Assembly (NCBI RefSeq): GCF_024679245.1
Contig: NC_090191.1
Location: forward strand, 37,980,982 to 38,044,981
Direction: 5' to 3'
DNA: 64,000 nucleotides
From: Pseudorasbora parva
Taxonomy: Eukaryota > Chordata > Actinopteri > Cypriniformes > Gobionidae
Part shown: piece after piece, positions 14,030 to 27,227 of the stretch
Position numbering within the stretch: position 1 is the stretch's first letter
Layout of the letters: each line of letters opens with the position of its first letter
The notes under the pieces: model-generated
The model's input: only the letters and a program-made list of their open reading frames with translations
What the model was told of the DNA's origin: nothing
The model's database searches: none
Made by a program: the position numbers and the translations under genes

Positions 14030-14765
14030 CCATTGACTTCGGCATGAGGGAACCGCTAGTGCTAAAATGCTAACTCTCTTCCACGTTTTGGCCTACAAAG
14101 TGATGTCATACCTGCACAATCTATAGGTGCGTCTACAAAGTGGCATCGCCATCTACTGGCCTGGCAGCAAAATAGAGCATTTTCCGTGTAAACGGGGGTC
14201 GTTTTGACAACAACAAATCGTTTGTACCAAGCGGCAACCTCCCGCGATCTCTCTTGAAGCCAATACGGAAGTAATGCAAACTGTAATTCCTCAACTGGCC
14301 ACTAGAGGCAGGCTCCAGAAGGGAGCAGAATCTCATTGAGCCCGATGTTAAAATTCTCAACTTTACAGCAGAAAAAAACATGTTTACAGTCTGGTACAAA
14401 TTGTGGTTTTGGCCTATAAGGCTAATTTTGATCTTCATGACAACTGTGAGGGGGGTGAATTTTTTTATAACTCATTCGTTTACGTTATAAAAAGTCTTAA
14501 AGTTCTGCATAATTAAGGGCGTGGTTGCAAGTGGATAGCCATTTATCTGCCGTCTATAGTCATTGCGTCACCTAAACTCCGCGCACATCCTGCCTTTTTG
14601 CCCATTTTCTGTTATCCTGCCCATTTTCTGTGGGAGTGACACGCGATGACTCGCTCACAAGATGGCAACGCCCAGCTCGACTCTACTTTAAGCTTCAGAA
14701 CGGCTTATCGGAATCCTATGGGTGACGTCACGGACACTACGTCCATATTTAATTACAGTCTATGG
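14030..14765. mobile_element. Interspersed repeat of DNA-transposon type
   Basis: The region combines phrases that recur in cyprinid interspersed repeats, including 'tgacgtcacggacactacgt' followed by 'ttacagtctatgg' (14725-14765). An internal near-duplication, 'gcccattttctg', occurs twice within 20 bp (14599-14630). Boundaries and superfamily are unresolved. No gene is seen. Confidence 0.4.
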
Positions 14766-15261
14766 TTTGTACACGAAAAATGCAAAGAAAAAACGTTTCA
14801 GTTTTAGTTTAACGTTTTTCATGTAAACGTACACTAAATCATAATTTTTGCAGTCGTTTTGTAGTTTTGTAATAGCAACAAATTTTTTAAATTCCTTCCT
14901 TTAAAAACACACAAAAAAGATTTCTTTGCAATACAGTCATTTCAACATGCATATTAACTATGTCTCATGGCTGCGCTACTGAAAGAGAAAGTGGTAATCA
15001 CCATTACACCGCAAAGGCTGTGGATTGAGCTTAACTCCTGAACCTGAAATATTCCTTTAAAAACATAATTCTCTGTTCATCACAAACACACTGGAGCATG
15101 ACGTCAACACCGTCACTCAACTGCTCGGGTCCATTTGAGGTGCTTTCTAATGTGTGTGTGTGTGCCAGTGTGTTTTTTCGGGGTATGTTTGTAGGCTAGA
15201 GTGCATAATAAGGTCACAGGGGGAGAGGAAACGACAAAAGAGCAAAGGCATGCTGCCATAG

Positions 15262-15304
<43 letters not shown>

Positions 15305-15959
15305 TAAAGAGAGAGAGAAGAGGAAACTCAAACACCTGTCAAGCCAATGTGGAGCATAAGGGAGACTGTTGTATTAGACCGTGTTTAAAAGCATGTGGGA
15401 TGCACAGATGTGTTTAGAAACAGCTGCTTGTACCACCATGATAAAAATGCCTGTACATCCCAGCAGACCATGGGATGCCGTTGCAGCTTGTGACACTATA
15501 AAACACAACAGGCTGAGTGTTATGTGTCACAGCGTGCACTTTTGATCTTCTCTGAAACATCATGTGCAGGTCTGGAGGCAACATCTGGATGAGTGTGCAT
15601 GGACTCATCGGTTCCTCCGTCTCGTTTCAGCATCCGCTTGTGTAAGAGGAAGATGATGACATGGGCATTCCAGCGGACTGCTGAGAACCTTCACATGCCG
15701 GTGACTGATGACTCACCGTTTCCAGAGACATTCCACGGTGCCGGTGACCACAGCCGTCACTGACTACTGCATTACTACACCGGTTTCATTGTCCTTATCT
15801 GGGTCTTCCATCCACAGCGCATTAGAATTACCCCAGAAATACAGCCTACATGCTTTGGACAAGATGAACCCAAACCGATGGGCAGGACAATGGAAAAGTC
15901 TAGCAGACTCAGATTATACATAAAACATCATCTATCAAAAAAACTTACAGATGTCTTCT

Positions 15960-15960
<1 letters not shown>

Positions 15961-16044
<84 letters not shown>

Positions 16045-16156
16045 GGATGGATGGATGGATGGATGGATGGATGGATGGATGGATGGATGGATGGATGGAA
16101 GGACGGACGGACGGATGGGTAGATCCATCCATAGATAGACAGACAGACAGACAGAC

Positions 16157-16204
<48 letters not shown>

Positions 16205-16281
16205 GGATGGATGGATGGATGGATGGATGGATGGATGGATGGATGGATGGATGGATGGATGGATGGATGGATGGATGGATG
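15961..16281. repeat. Compound (GATA)n/(GGAT)n tetranucleotide array
   Basis: The order is (GATA)n, (GGAT)n, a short GGAC variant block and interruption (16098-16136), (GACA)n, (GATA)n again, and (GGAT)n again. The second half repeats the architecture of the first, so a whole GATA-GGAT module has probably been duplicated. On the minus strand it gives a spurious Ile-His-Pro-Ser/Leu-Ser-Ile-Tyr ORF. Confidence 0.98.
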
Positions 16282-16315
16282 GAACTTTATAATTAAAAAA
16301 ACTAAATAAAGTTCT

Positions 16316-16426
<111 letters not shown>

Positions 16427-16939
16427 GAACGATCACATGCTATATTTTCTCCGGTTGTTCATTTGCTGGTCCACTCCACTTCATACTTTCTATTGAATCT
16501 CTGAGCGGCGCTCTAAGCATCGGTTCTGGAGCAGCAGCAGACCGGCGACGGCATGTCAGTGTTGATGTATGGATGTTTGTACAGCCTGTCAGCTCTTTGA
16601 TTCAGTGCACTGACTCTATACTGTCCCGGCCACACCGGAGACAATGACCATCCGTCCACAACACAACACTCAACTACCGACCCGGGCTCTACCCATTGTG
16701 CATTGCAGCTATAAATAAAAGATTAAAATGCATGAAACTGTAGGGTATTATTGATAGGCAACCGAGAGCTGGAGCTTTGATGTGAGGCAGTACATCATTC
16801 ACTCGCTGCTGATGATCGATGCGCTCCTTTAAACAGCTCATTGATTATGAATGACATTCTTCCACACTAAATCACCAAGTCAGGGGCTACAACGGAGCAT
16901 CTTAAAAACCTTTAGAATGAAACCAACACGAAGTCCTAC

Positions 16940-17057
16940 CTGGTTGGAACATACTTTGGAAATAGAAGATGACCAGAATAAAAGATCCCAAACAAGTGGC
17001 CAGCACCATCCGGCAGATCCTACTCATCCTCATGAGGTCCAGTAGCGTCTGTTTCAT
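16940..17057 (-). CDS. chst11: Carbohydrate sulfotransferase 11, first coding exon (partial gene)
   Basis: The exon encodes 39 residues plus one base of the next codon: [20 protein letters not shown], then a hydrophobic run ending QSMFQP. From memory it is nearly identical to the amino end of human CHST11, the Golgi enzyme that transfers sulfate from PAPS to the 4-hydroxyl of GalNAc in chondroitin. Residues 16-35 form the signal-anchor membrane segment of this type II protein. The donor (CCAG|GTAGGA) lies at 16939, in the same phase as I recall for human. The start was set at the ATG matching the human start. The frame stays open for about 36 codons upstream, so an extended start is possible but looks like 5' UTR. 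The catalytic part, with the PAPS-binding loops, is outside the window to the left. Confidence 0.93.
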
Positions 17058-17290
17058 GGCTGGGCACGGAGGGACGGAGGGAGGCTGCCGAGCCCCGTAC
17101 AGCGGGTCTGTGTTTGATGCTGATGCTCTCGGTGCTGCTGCCGCCTGCCTGCGTCCGTGTCTCAAAGACCTCCGCGCAGCTCCCTGAAGTGCGCTGCCTT
17201 CCTCCGCACACTAGACTACAGCGGCGAAGCCCCGCCCCCTCTCGCCGCGCGCGCCCACGCTTTCATCTCTGTTTCCATTTAACTTGTCGC
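17058..17290 (-). promoter_or_regulatory. chst11: GC-rich 5' UTR/promoter of chst11
   Basis: The sequence turns sharply GC-rich and CpG-dense just upstream of the chst11 ATG, in contrast to its AT-rich surroundings. A GC box (GCCCCGCCCCC, 17229-17239) and a run of CGCGCGCGC (about 17246) suit a TATA-less CpG-island promoter. No transcription start can be fixed from sequence alone. Confidence 0.6.
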
Positions 17291-17339
17291 AATCATCCCT
17301 CGCTTTTTATGAGTTTTCGAAGTTGAAACTTGATTTTAG

Positions 17340-17915
<576 letters not shown>

Positions 17916-17920
17916 TTAGT

Positions 17921-17989
<69 letters not shown>

Positions 17990-20000
17990 GAATTATTAGA
18001 GAAAAACAGTCAAGTTGAGTGTCAGTAATACTACTAATAGCCTACTACAGTAATACTAAAGTAATTAAACTACTATATATAATGTTAAATATAATGTATA
18101 ATAATGCATTGGGGGAATATTTGTGGTTCCTGATAATGCCATTTCTTAAGTTACCAGTAAAAAGTGTCCTACGTTATTTTAAATCTAGTCAGTGACAGAG
18201 TGCAAGTATTCGTCTAAAATAATTGTTAAATTAAAAATTAGATTAAATTGCTAAAATTTTAAGCTTCAGATTCATTCATATTTTCATTCTGGTGTCAGCC
18301 CTATATCCTGTGCATTTGGTTTCCTGCACCAAGTCTAAGCCTATTCATTTCCACCCCTAATGTAATACCAAACTTAGCATTTTAAACAACAGTAAAAAAA
18401 ATTTTTTTTAAATAAAATAAAATAAAATAAAATAAAATAAAATAAAATTGTAATTATATGACGAAATTAAAAAGATAAAACATTGCTAAAGTTAAAACTC
18501 AGGTCCAGGCATTGTGATTAAGTGATTTTATCATTTGTATTATAATTATTGTATTTATAATTAAGTGATTTTAACTTATATAAGCAGTGGAGTTAGATTG
18601 ATGTCCCTGATATGATCTGCTGCTGTACATTAACCTACTGAACTCATTGTGCAGTCATCAGTGTGAGAGACAAGAGCAAGTTCGTCAGAGCGGGGAACTA
18701 CTGGCCTAAAAAATCCCAATGACATTACGAGACTGTGGTCCGGTCGGTGGGATTTTTTCAGTATGTGCTGGTAAATAATGCAGAAGCTGGAAAGACCAGA
18801 GATCAAACAAGTAGCCCAATACATAAATGCCACCAGATGAAAAGCCATAAATCAACACACTGCATAGAAATGGAAACCTACAAAAGACAGAAAACCCATA
18901 GAGCTTTAATTGAATTTTAACCTGCTACACACCAGTTTGGATCCCAGCCTCAGGCAAACAGTGCTCAGTCGATGCCCCCCTGTGCTGAAGCCTGGGTACA
19001 ACAACACAAAGCCAATCACGATGGCAGAATGACTTTTGAGAGATTTAGAGAGGAAACTAATCAATGGGAAGAACTGGAAGCCTGCAATGTTAATTATTTA
19101 TTAATGACATTATTTCATGCATAGATGTTCTACATAATCGTCCCAAGTTTCTTGGTCGGGTGCAGAAGAGTTTATGGCAAAGTCCAAATTGAAAATTAAG
19201 TCTTAATTTGTATGGATATAAACTGCCACAACATTTCCTCCTCAGTAAGCAGTTGCTAATAGCATTATACATTCACGGTCCACACAGCATTCAGTGCTGA
19301 GTGAAGCAGAAACGTTTAAAATTCATGAGTGATTTTGCATTCTGGACGTGCTGATTAGAGGCGGTTTCTGAGATGTCCATTCCCCAAGAGGGATTTAGGC
19401 CATGGTGTTGATGTCCTCTGTACAGCTAAAAAATACAACATAAAATGTATATAAACTCCTGATAAATGCAGATATTTGTGGTCAACCTGTTACTCTTTGT
19501 GTTTATTCAGCCTACTTTTTAATTTGCTTCACTGTGCATGACACGTTTAAAGCTACCATTGGTGCATCATTCAGTTATGATGAAAGAAGAAGGCATATGA
19601 AGCAATTAAATGTAGATATTTTCACATGATGATGATAAACAAATACTGTGTTGGAATTTGAAATCCACCCTATCGGTTCCTTTTAGCTCTAGCTTTACCA
19701 ATCAATGGAAATGAAAGGGGAATTGGAGCATGTGGGAGGGAAGGATGTATATTATTTTCAACCTATTTACATACAATTAATTGAATTGGTAATTACCCAC
19801 ATGCGGACCTACAGTGAGCATGAATCTAATCATATCATCAAACCAAATGAACAAAAAAAAAAGAGTTTTTTATTTTATTTGGAAGAATTAAGGCCATTTG
19901 AGCACCATTTGCACAATATATAAATGCAAACAAATGCACTGGATTTTGTCGTTTTATCCCCATTATCACCTCAGCGCGCCCCCTGGTGACCGACATCCAC
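17990..20000. other. Intergenic region between divergent chst11 and nfyb
   Basis: No gene was recognised. It holds an (AAAAT)n run at 18411-18447 and otherwise unremarkable AT-rich sequence. Several short ORFs on both strands have no recognisable domain. The two genes are divergently oriented with about 3 kb between them. In human, TXNRD1 and EID3 occupy the corresponding interval; no trace of a thioredoxin reductase (FAD-binding or selenocysteine C-terminal motif) was noticed. Confidence 0.6.
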
Positions 20001-20039
20001 ACGTGCCCAAGTGCACAAGCCACAAACTGTCTCGCGCAG

Positions 20040-20245
20040 CCCGATTTCCGTCCAATCAAGTTGCAGCGCGAGCGCGAGTCAGGTTTGTATTTGTGGCTCC
20101 GGTCAAATGATCCGCTTCAGCGATAATTCTCGTGTTTAACGGGTAGAAGGGAATGTTACCGGAAGGCGTTTACAAGTTTTACCGGGCCTGAAGGAGCATT
20201 TAAATGCATGAAGTGTTGAAAGAATGACTGAGTGAGGATGGGTAA
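20040..20245 (+). promoter_or_regulatory. nfyb: Probable nfyb promoter and non-coding first exon
   Basis: A CpG-containing stretch about 0.7 kb upstream of the nfyb start codon holds a CCAAT box (CCAATCA, 20052-20058). A candidate first-exon donor (GGATG|GGTAAGG) lies near 20240. The placement is inferred: the coding start sits directly after an acceptor-like sequence at 20877, so an upstream non-coding exon must exist, as in other vertebrate NFYB genes. A CCAAT box here would allow autoregulation by NF-Y. Confidence 0.45.
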
Positions 20246-20631
20246 GGGATTATTTAAGTGGAGAGATGGGGGCTACATGCTCGCGAGGGCCCGAAGCCAC
20301 ATTTTAACCGCATTTAATAAGCACTTCAAGTTTATTTAAAATAGAAGACTGTTAGTTTCTGGTTAAAGTATCCCAATTATTGATTAACGAGCTGTTCTTC
20401 CTGGTAAATGCGTGGAATTAGTTAGCTGGAGCTGCTGTGATGCTAACCTGCTAGCTGACTATCAAAACAAAGGGCTGCTGCTAGATACATCCAATATATA
20501 ATACTTTATATTTATAACATATCCAGAGCCACGTTGTACACATTTATTACGGTTTGATTTTATTATGTTATATTTTTGTATGTATATATAAATAAATAAA
20601 TATATATACATATATACACATACATATATAT

Positions 20632-20654
20632 AATAGCACACATAGGGTTAAAAG

Positions 20655-20724
<70 letters not shown>

Positions 20725-20744
20725 TTAACCCTTTGTGTGCTATT
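20632..20744. repeat. Hairpin with (TA)n core in nfyb intron 1
   Basis: The arms 20632-20656 (AATAGCACACATAGGGTTAA...) and 20721-20744 are reverse complements with two differences. They flank an approximately 62-bp TA tract that can itself pair, so the whole 113 bp can fold back. It probably is a MITE whose centre expanded. Confidence 0.8.
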
Positions 20745-20877
20745 CATTATTAGTTTTGAATCATACTCTGGAGCGTTATTTAGTTATCTTTTCTCGGGCC
20801 ATGTGTGTGTATTGCACATTGTAAAGCTGTTATTGAAATAAATGCTTTAACACAACCCGTCATATTTGTGTGTTCAG

Positions 20878-23335
20878 ATGGACGGAGACAGCAGTACCAC
20901 AGATACCAGTCAGTTAGGAATAACTGGAGAGTATATGACCGGAGGGACGTATGTCTTACAGACCCAGGATGGTAAGGACATGACCTCACCACCAATCATC
21001 CATCTGTGTTAGAGCTAATTAAGAAAACATTTATGATGAGATGAGAAGCAGCATTTTTATTGTTCATTGTCTGTGTGCAGATGATGGGGATGAAAGTTTT
21101 AACGACCATGAGGATGGTAACGGAAGCAAAGACAATTTCCGAGAGCAAGACATTTACCTTCCCATCGCTAATGTTGCCCGGATCATGAAGAATGCCATCC
21201 CGCAGACTGGAAAGGTAGTTGCTCATTCTTAATTTCTGTGTTGTGCATCTTCCAATGTTCCCATGGCCTTGGAAATCCTAAAAATATCAGGAAGTTTTAA
21301 CTCATGAAAATGAATAAAACCTTAACATTTTATAGACTTTTAGAAAAAAAGGTTGAGGTTTTTTTTTCCAGATTTTAAAGTCGGCAAGAAACGGAAGTTG
21401 CTTTTTTCCCCCCCTAATGTGACATATTTAAGAGGAATGGCATCTTGAACAAGAAAAAATGTAGGACAGGACTTGATTTTGCTCAATGGGCATTGATTGG
21501 ATGGCTGTGGTTTGCTGGTTGCCCGGTCCTCGTGCCAGTAAACACATCATTGGAGAAGTCCATGCAAGAGGGAGGGGAAGTTTTTTTGATTAGATTAGGG
21601 CTCATGAATTAAAAAAAAAATAATGTGCACAAATAAATAATTTATTACAAATGCTTTCATATTCCATAATAAATAAGAATTTAGATCATGTTGACATTAC
21701 AATTTTTCATTAGCTAGAAATTGTCTTTTTGAGTGCGAGCTCTATGAAATCCTGAACTAAAGTACAAGTAAAGATCTTTTGTCAAATCTCTTTTTAATCG
21801 CAGATAGCGAAGGATGCAAAAGAGTGTGTGCAGGAGTGTGTGAGTGAGTTCATCAGCTTCATCACATCCGAGGCCAGCGAGAGATGCCATCAAGAGAAAC
21901 GCAAGACCATAAACGGAGAGGACATCCTGTTCGCCATGTCCACTCTGGGTTTTGACATGTACGTGGAGCCGCTTAAACTCTACCTGCAGAAGTTCAGAGA
22001 GGTATTATTCACTCACTCACATATACACACACCAGTTTACACACCATGTGAACAGGACCAAAATATTGATGAATTGGTTCCAGCAATTTACCATTAAGGG
22101 AAGTTGTAAAATGACCAGTAAATTACCTGTAATGTGCACTGTAAATGCAGAATGATTACCGGTATATTCACGTATGTCAGAACACACTGACGTAAGGCGT
22201 CTGCTTTGGGCCAATCAGAAGTTCTTAGGAGATACATTATCAACTTTGACCGTTGCGTCATGTTTTGCAGCTTTTTCAACGTGTCGTACTCGAGACTCAG
22301 CCTTCTTTTCCATTTATCAGCTCTGCAGTTGGATACTATAATGTGTGTCTCGTTTTTAAGAGCAAACATATGTTCTGTTTGATCATCCGTTATGCCCATC
22401 GCTGAGACATCAAAATATGTTTTCAAATTGAACATAGTGAAACTAATGCGCTGCTTCTCTTGCGGGTGAATGACGACAACTGTGCAGCCTTTAAAGATGA
22501 CTGACATCCCAGAATTGACTGTTTTTTTGCTGCTGATGTGTGAACGGTCTCTTACCGGTAAAAAGCCAGAATGCCGTTGCTTGTGTAAACAGCACATTTT
22601 TATATTCTGGTGATTTTCCAGCAATTTACCGGGATTGGTGTGTGAGAGGGGCTATTGACTGTCCATCCATATAAAGGATTATAGAGAACATATTTTTAAG
22701 GGAAACAAAGATATGAAATATTGCAGTGTCCTTTGTACAAAAGCAATACCTGCATGTCATCTCATCATAAATGTAATATTAAGAGCCCAAATTGCGGTTG
22801 GAAGTTACAAGTGACATGTTCGTGTTTCCAAGGCAATGAAGGGTGAGAAAGGCATCACTCCAGTTACAGTGAGCGAAGGCCTTGGTGAAGAACTAACAGA
22901 TGACACCTTCAGTAAGTGCAAACTCATTTCATTTAGCTTATTTTAAGCATATGGCTGCATTTCACTTCAGAATTGTAATGAGAGATGTATCCAAACTCTG
23001 TAGCATCACCAAAACATACGGCACCCTTCGCATTGTGCTTATTTCTAGATATTCGTTTTTTAAAGGGTTTCCATGATGAAATCATTTTCATTTTAAACTT
23101 GCAGCCGGTCAGTTGCCTGCAGGACTGATCACTGCAGATGGCCAGCAACAGAACGTGATGGTATACACCACCTCATACCAGCAGGTTAGTATGTTAAACA
23201 ACTCGTATTAACCCATAGATATATGATTGAACAGGTAGACAGACTGAATCATTTACTGTTATGCTCATTATTTAAACCGTCTCTCTTTTTCTACTCCTTA
23301 AGATCCCAGGCGTTCAGCAGATACAATTCTCATGA
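20878..23335 (+). CDS. nfyb: Nuclear transcription factor Y subunit beta (NF-YB)
   Basis: Six coding exons join in frame: 20878-20971, 21081-21214, 21804-22001, 22833-22911, 23105-23184 and 23303-23335 (TGA), giving 205 aa (human 207). Residues about 52-142 form the H2B-like histone fold, starting [20 protein letters not shown] and including [20 protein letters not shown] and the [12 protein letters not shown] helix. This part pairs with NF-YC, and the dimer then recruits NF-YA to bind CCAAT boxes in the nucleus. The Q-rich, hydrophobic tail ends QQIQFS. All introns have GT-AG borders. The start ATG gives MDGDSSTTD, matching the human protein two residues after its first Met. A poly(A) signal AATAAA lies at 23747-23752. 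It is convergent with hcfc2, as in human. Confidence 0.97.
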
Positions 23336-23775
23336 CTGAAGAACAGGCCTGACTATATCTAGTGGCCTGTTCAGTTTCCAGACAGACTTATCTCTTGCCC
23401 TGCACAGTTTTCAGGTCAGTGCTGGAAGACCAAGAGATGCCTGGTTACTAGAGCAGGAACAAAAGTGCCTGTTGCCAGGAGGCTGATTTGATCTTAAGTG
23501 ATGTCTTGTGATTCATTCAGTATTATATTTAGGCCATTGTGTTTCAATTGGTCTGCTTGGTACAGGCCACACCAATTATGTTTTTTTGTTCTTATTTGGT
23601 ATTTAATAATTTTTAAAGTTTGGGATGGGGGGAAACAAGAAGGCCATATTGACCATTTACATTCCCACAATTAAGGGAATTCTAATTTGATATAGCATTT
23701 GATCTTAATTAACCTCATGTACTGACATTGTTATGCTGATTGTTTGAATAAAAATGTGATCTGTCTTTGTTTGAA
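23336..23775 (+). other. nfyb: nfyb 3' UTR with poly(A) signal
   Basis: Unique AT-rich sequence follows the stop codon and contains AATAAA at 23747-23752 within 'tttgaataaaaatgtgat', with a T/G-rich stretch after it. That is the expected form of a cleavage region, so the transcript probably ends near 23765-23780. Confidence 0.7.
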
Positions 23776-23779
23776 TGAA

Positions 23780-26276
23780 TGTTGTTTAGCATGTCTTTTA
23801 AAAAGTCACCCATTAATATTTAAACTTTTATAGAAAATAAAATAAAAATGGTCAAAATTAATTTGAATGAATGTATTCATTTTAGTGCGATACCCTTTTT
23901 AGCAAACTTAAGCCTATACAAAAAAAAACGTATGGGAATGTGTGGCAAAAAAATGAGCGTGACTGAAATGTGAAACAAGTATAAAACAAAACAAAAAAGT
24001 TAAATTCAATTAAAAGGGTCAAATACTTTCTCATATGTTTATTTTGCCATCAAGAAAGGGCACTAGGTGTTCCCGAGAATGCACAAATAGGAAGTGAATG
24101 CATACATGAAGAATGAAGACATAAAAATGTTTTTAAAAACTGTTTCAAATGTTAATACTCTGTAGTTTTCTAGGTTAGTGAAATGCTAATGGACCAGATA
24201 AAATCTATAATCACTATTGTACTGCATAAGCACTTGTATAATGGGATATTTAAAAGCCCCCAAAAGATTGATCATACTAATTGCACTTAGTAAATGAAGT
24301 AGATGTGTTACTATGTAATTCACTAATGCACTAAATATTTATACACCCAAATTGCTGAACTATTTTTTTGGTAAAATGTAGGTTTGACATGTTCTAGTGC
24401 CTGTTTTTGTTCGACATTAACATTTTAATGGTCAATACATCTGCAAGCCTTCTTTCAAAGCATGTTTTTGTCTTACCCTGATTTACTATGGTAAGCCTAT
24501 TAAGTGTTTATATTTTAGACCCGTCAGTGTAGTTTTTGGGGGAAATTGCATACATGTCACTCGCCCGTGTATCTCTCGTAATCTCCGTAAATAGAGTAAA
24601 GTTACTTTGATGCGTGTAAGGTGTGGGAGTGGCAGAGGTTAGTTGACCAAATGAGTGTGAGAGGCTGAAATGGAGCAGCTAAATCTCTAACCTCTGGGGA
24701 ATCACCCATTTAAACGAACACACAACAGAGGAGAGTGCTGACAAAAAGAGCATGCGACAGAGCTCGTAATAAAACTAGAATCAACATTGGCTTGGCTTTT
24801 GGGAGATGGTGAAAACTGAGGGATTTGAAATGTAAAAGTGGCATTAAGGAGTTGGCATTTCTAATAATCAACACTTGAGTAAGGTATTTTATTGAACAGA
24901 TTTAGGCTCTCTAACAGAGTTTACTGCATTATCTATTCGTGAAGGGTAATTTTATTATGGGTTGTTGTAGCACTGTGCTGGAATTTGTTTTCAAGGCTAC
25001 ATAAACGTCTTCAACTAGTCAGCTTGAGATCCTCTTCATCTAAACTGTGTATATCTCTTAAGGTTGGTAGTGATTGTTTAATAAGCAGTATAATAACCAT
25101 AGTCATCTGCATCATCACGAAGAGCCCAAGCAAAACCGAAACAATGTTCTTCCACAATGCATGCAGTTTTGTCATTTAACTGCTAGAGGGCAGTAACATA
25201 GTGTACCTTTAAATTGCACTGTATTTAAGTATAGTGATAAAGCAAGGGGAAATGTTTCCTCCAGTTACGCAATACAATTAAGAATTGGATGGCTTTTTGT
25301 AATAAAAGGAGGGGAAAAACAGCTCTGGTGGAGCTATTTATGTTCAGACTACTAGCCATTATGCAGTTCTTAAATACACGGGCCTCTTTTAAGAAACGTA
25401 CAAAATGCCTTTTAATACATGGGGAAGAAGCTCAATTTCCACTAAGGGGCGATCAGATCTCAAAAACCAGGTTAGGTACTTGTGGAGAGAGGAAAAAAAG
25501 GTTTGCCTGTGGCTACAACAATTTAATAAAACTATATTTATGAACTCAGTATAAAAAAATGTACATGACTTTACAGTGATAACGACCCAGCAGGGGTTTT
25601 GTTATACTAAAACCTAAATCTTAGAGTGTTGAAAACTTTCCGTCTTCAAATGGGCTATATTAAAATGCCTTTGTGTAATGATGAAGAGTAAAATGCAGTC
25701 CTGAAGTATTAGAGCTTTGGCAGCCGGTGAGTGTTCATCTGCTGGTGGTGTCGGGCTCTGCTGCCGGAGCACTGGAGTCTGTCTGCGTCACTGAGGATTT
25801 CAGTTTACTCGCATCTGTAGGATGACACATTCAGCTGTTAGCACTTTACTGTATGTTGCATTTGATATACTGATATTATATTAATAGTTTAATCAGCAAG
25901 ATGATCAACTTTTGAACAGTGATTTAAATGTTGAATCAGTCGCAAATTTGAAGAGAAATCTTACTTGACCAATAAACATCACCAATGCCATAGTAAAGGT
26001 GAGTTGGCTCACTAATATTTCTTTAAACTTTTTTTGATAGTTCATGCCGTTTAAACACCATAATTTCTGCTTTTTTACAGGACACCTTTACTTGCAACAT
26101 TTCTTAATGTGCCCCTCTTGTGTTTTTTTAGTTACTTTTCATGCTTTTAGTTACTTTTTAGTTAATGTAGCCGTTTGTGAATTTAAAAGCTCTGCAAAGT
26201 TTTAAAGATCAAAGTGCAAATTAAAATCATTGTCTCCTAAAAGAAAGATTCGAACTGCCGAAACGAGCCATCAGTA
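23780..26276. other. Intergenic region between convergent nfyb and hcfc2 (left part)
   Basis: No gene was recognised. The sequence is mostly AT-rich and free of obvious transposon ends. The hcfc2 3' UTR may reach into its right part, since no convincing minus-strand poly(A) signal was fixed closer to 27784. Short ORFs at 24985-25179 and 25289-25543 show no domain and are treated as chance. Confidence 0.5.
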
Positions 26277-26284
26277 ATTCCAGT

Positions 26285-27227
26285 CAGAGTCCTGCACGGG
26301 TCCATTTTTGGAGACCCGCCCCCGCCCGTACCCGCAAGGTTTAGCACCAGATCCAACCCGTGACCCGTGAAAATATCAAAATTAAATCCGTACCCGCCCA
26401 GACCCGTTAATATTTGGCCCGTTACCCGACCCGTACCCGCGATAAATCACACACGCTAAAACATTCAAATTAAAATGCTTTATTTTTTATCCTGCACCTC
26501 TCTCAACATCAACCGCGTCATGAGTGGGCTAATGAAACAGGCAAAAGTGCCTTTAAAGACTCATTGTCAACTGATATAGCTAACGTTACTCCACTCACCA
26601 ACTTTACTTTTACTTCATCCATTGCTACTCCTGCAACGCTCGCTCCATCTGCATCAACAAAAGTTTCAATGTCGCAGTGGTGGTTACGTGATGGGTCAAA
26701 TGGCATATCGTTGTTGCGTGTGTGTGTAATGGTAATTTGGACATAGAAATTGTAATAGCCTACAATATGTTCGATGGGGGAAGGAGGAGTCGGGAACCGG
26801 CGAACATTTAAAAGACTTTAACCAAACAAAACAAAGTAACGTGGGCAGCCTCTCATGCTCATGGACATCTGCCAAGCGCACACAATAAAACGTAAACACA
26901 ACTCAACGTCAAATCCAGGTCTGGTGATCTCTCGTCCTTATATGTTTCCGAGCTCCCTCAGAGGACTCGAGACTGGTGAGGCTCGCAGGTGATGCTCATT
27001 CACAATCACGCCCTGGTCTCGCGCTCGCTCTCTCTCTCTCTCTCGTTCACTTTGCCACAGAAATATTGCATATTTTTCATCCGCGCTACTACCCACCCGC
27101 ACACAGTTAATTATCCGCCCGCATCCCCGCCCGTGAATTTTATAAATGTCACAATCCACCCGTTTTAGCCACTTTTATGCGGGTACCCGCGGATAACCGC
27201 GGGTACCCGACCCGTTGCAGGACTCTG
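26285..27227. mobile_element. Non-autonomous hAT element, 943 bp
   Basis: The element starts CAGAGTCCTGCACGGGT and ends ACCCGTTGCAGGACTCTG. The two 12-base tips (CAGAGTCCTGCA / TGCAGGACTCTG) are exact inverted repeats, and the next bases are also inverted (ACGGGT / ACCCGT, one-base shift). It is flanked by an exact 8-bp target duplication ATTCCAGT (26277-26284 and 27228-27235), the hAT signature. Sub-terminal sequence is packed with ACCCG/CGGGT words (for example 'gcgggtacccgcggataacc'), which would suit repeated transposase-binding sites. A (TC)n run sits near 27027. No intact transposase. Confidence 0.92.

Noticed and set aside
15961..16281. CRISPR-like regular array
   Set aside because: Plain tetranucleotide repeats in a vertebrate genome, with no spacers.
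22094..22624. 176-codon minus-strand frame within an nfyb intron
   Set aside because: No domain, antisense to a well-supported intron between two good nfyb exons, and a composition like the surrounding DNA.
26458..26760. Short frames inside the hAT copy that might be transposase remnants
   Set aside because: No hAT dimerisation-domain or zinc-finger motif could be read; too short to call.
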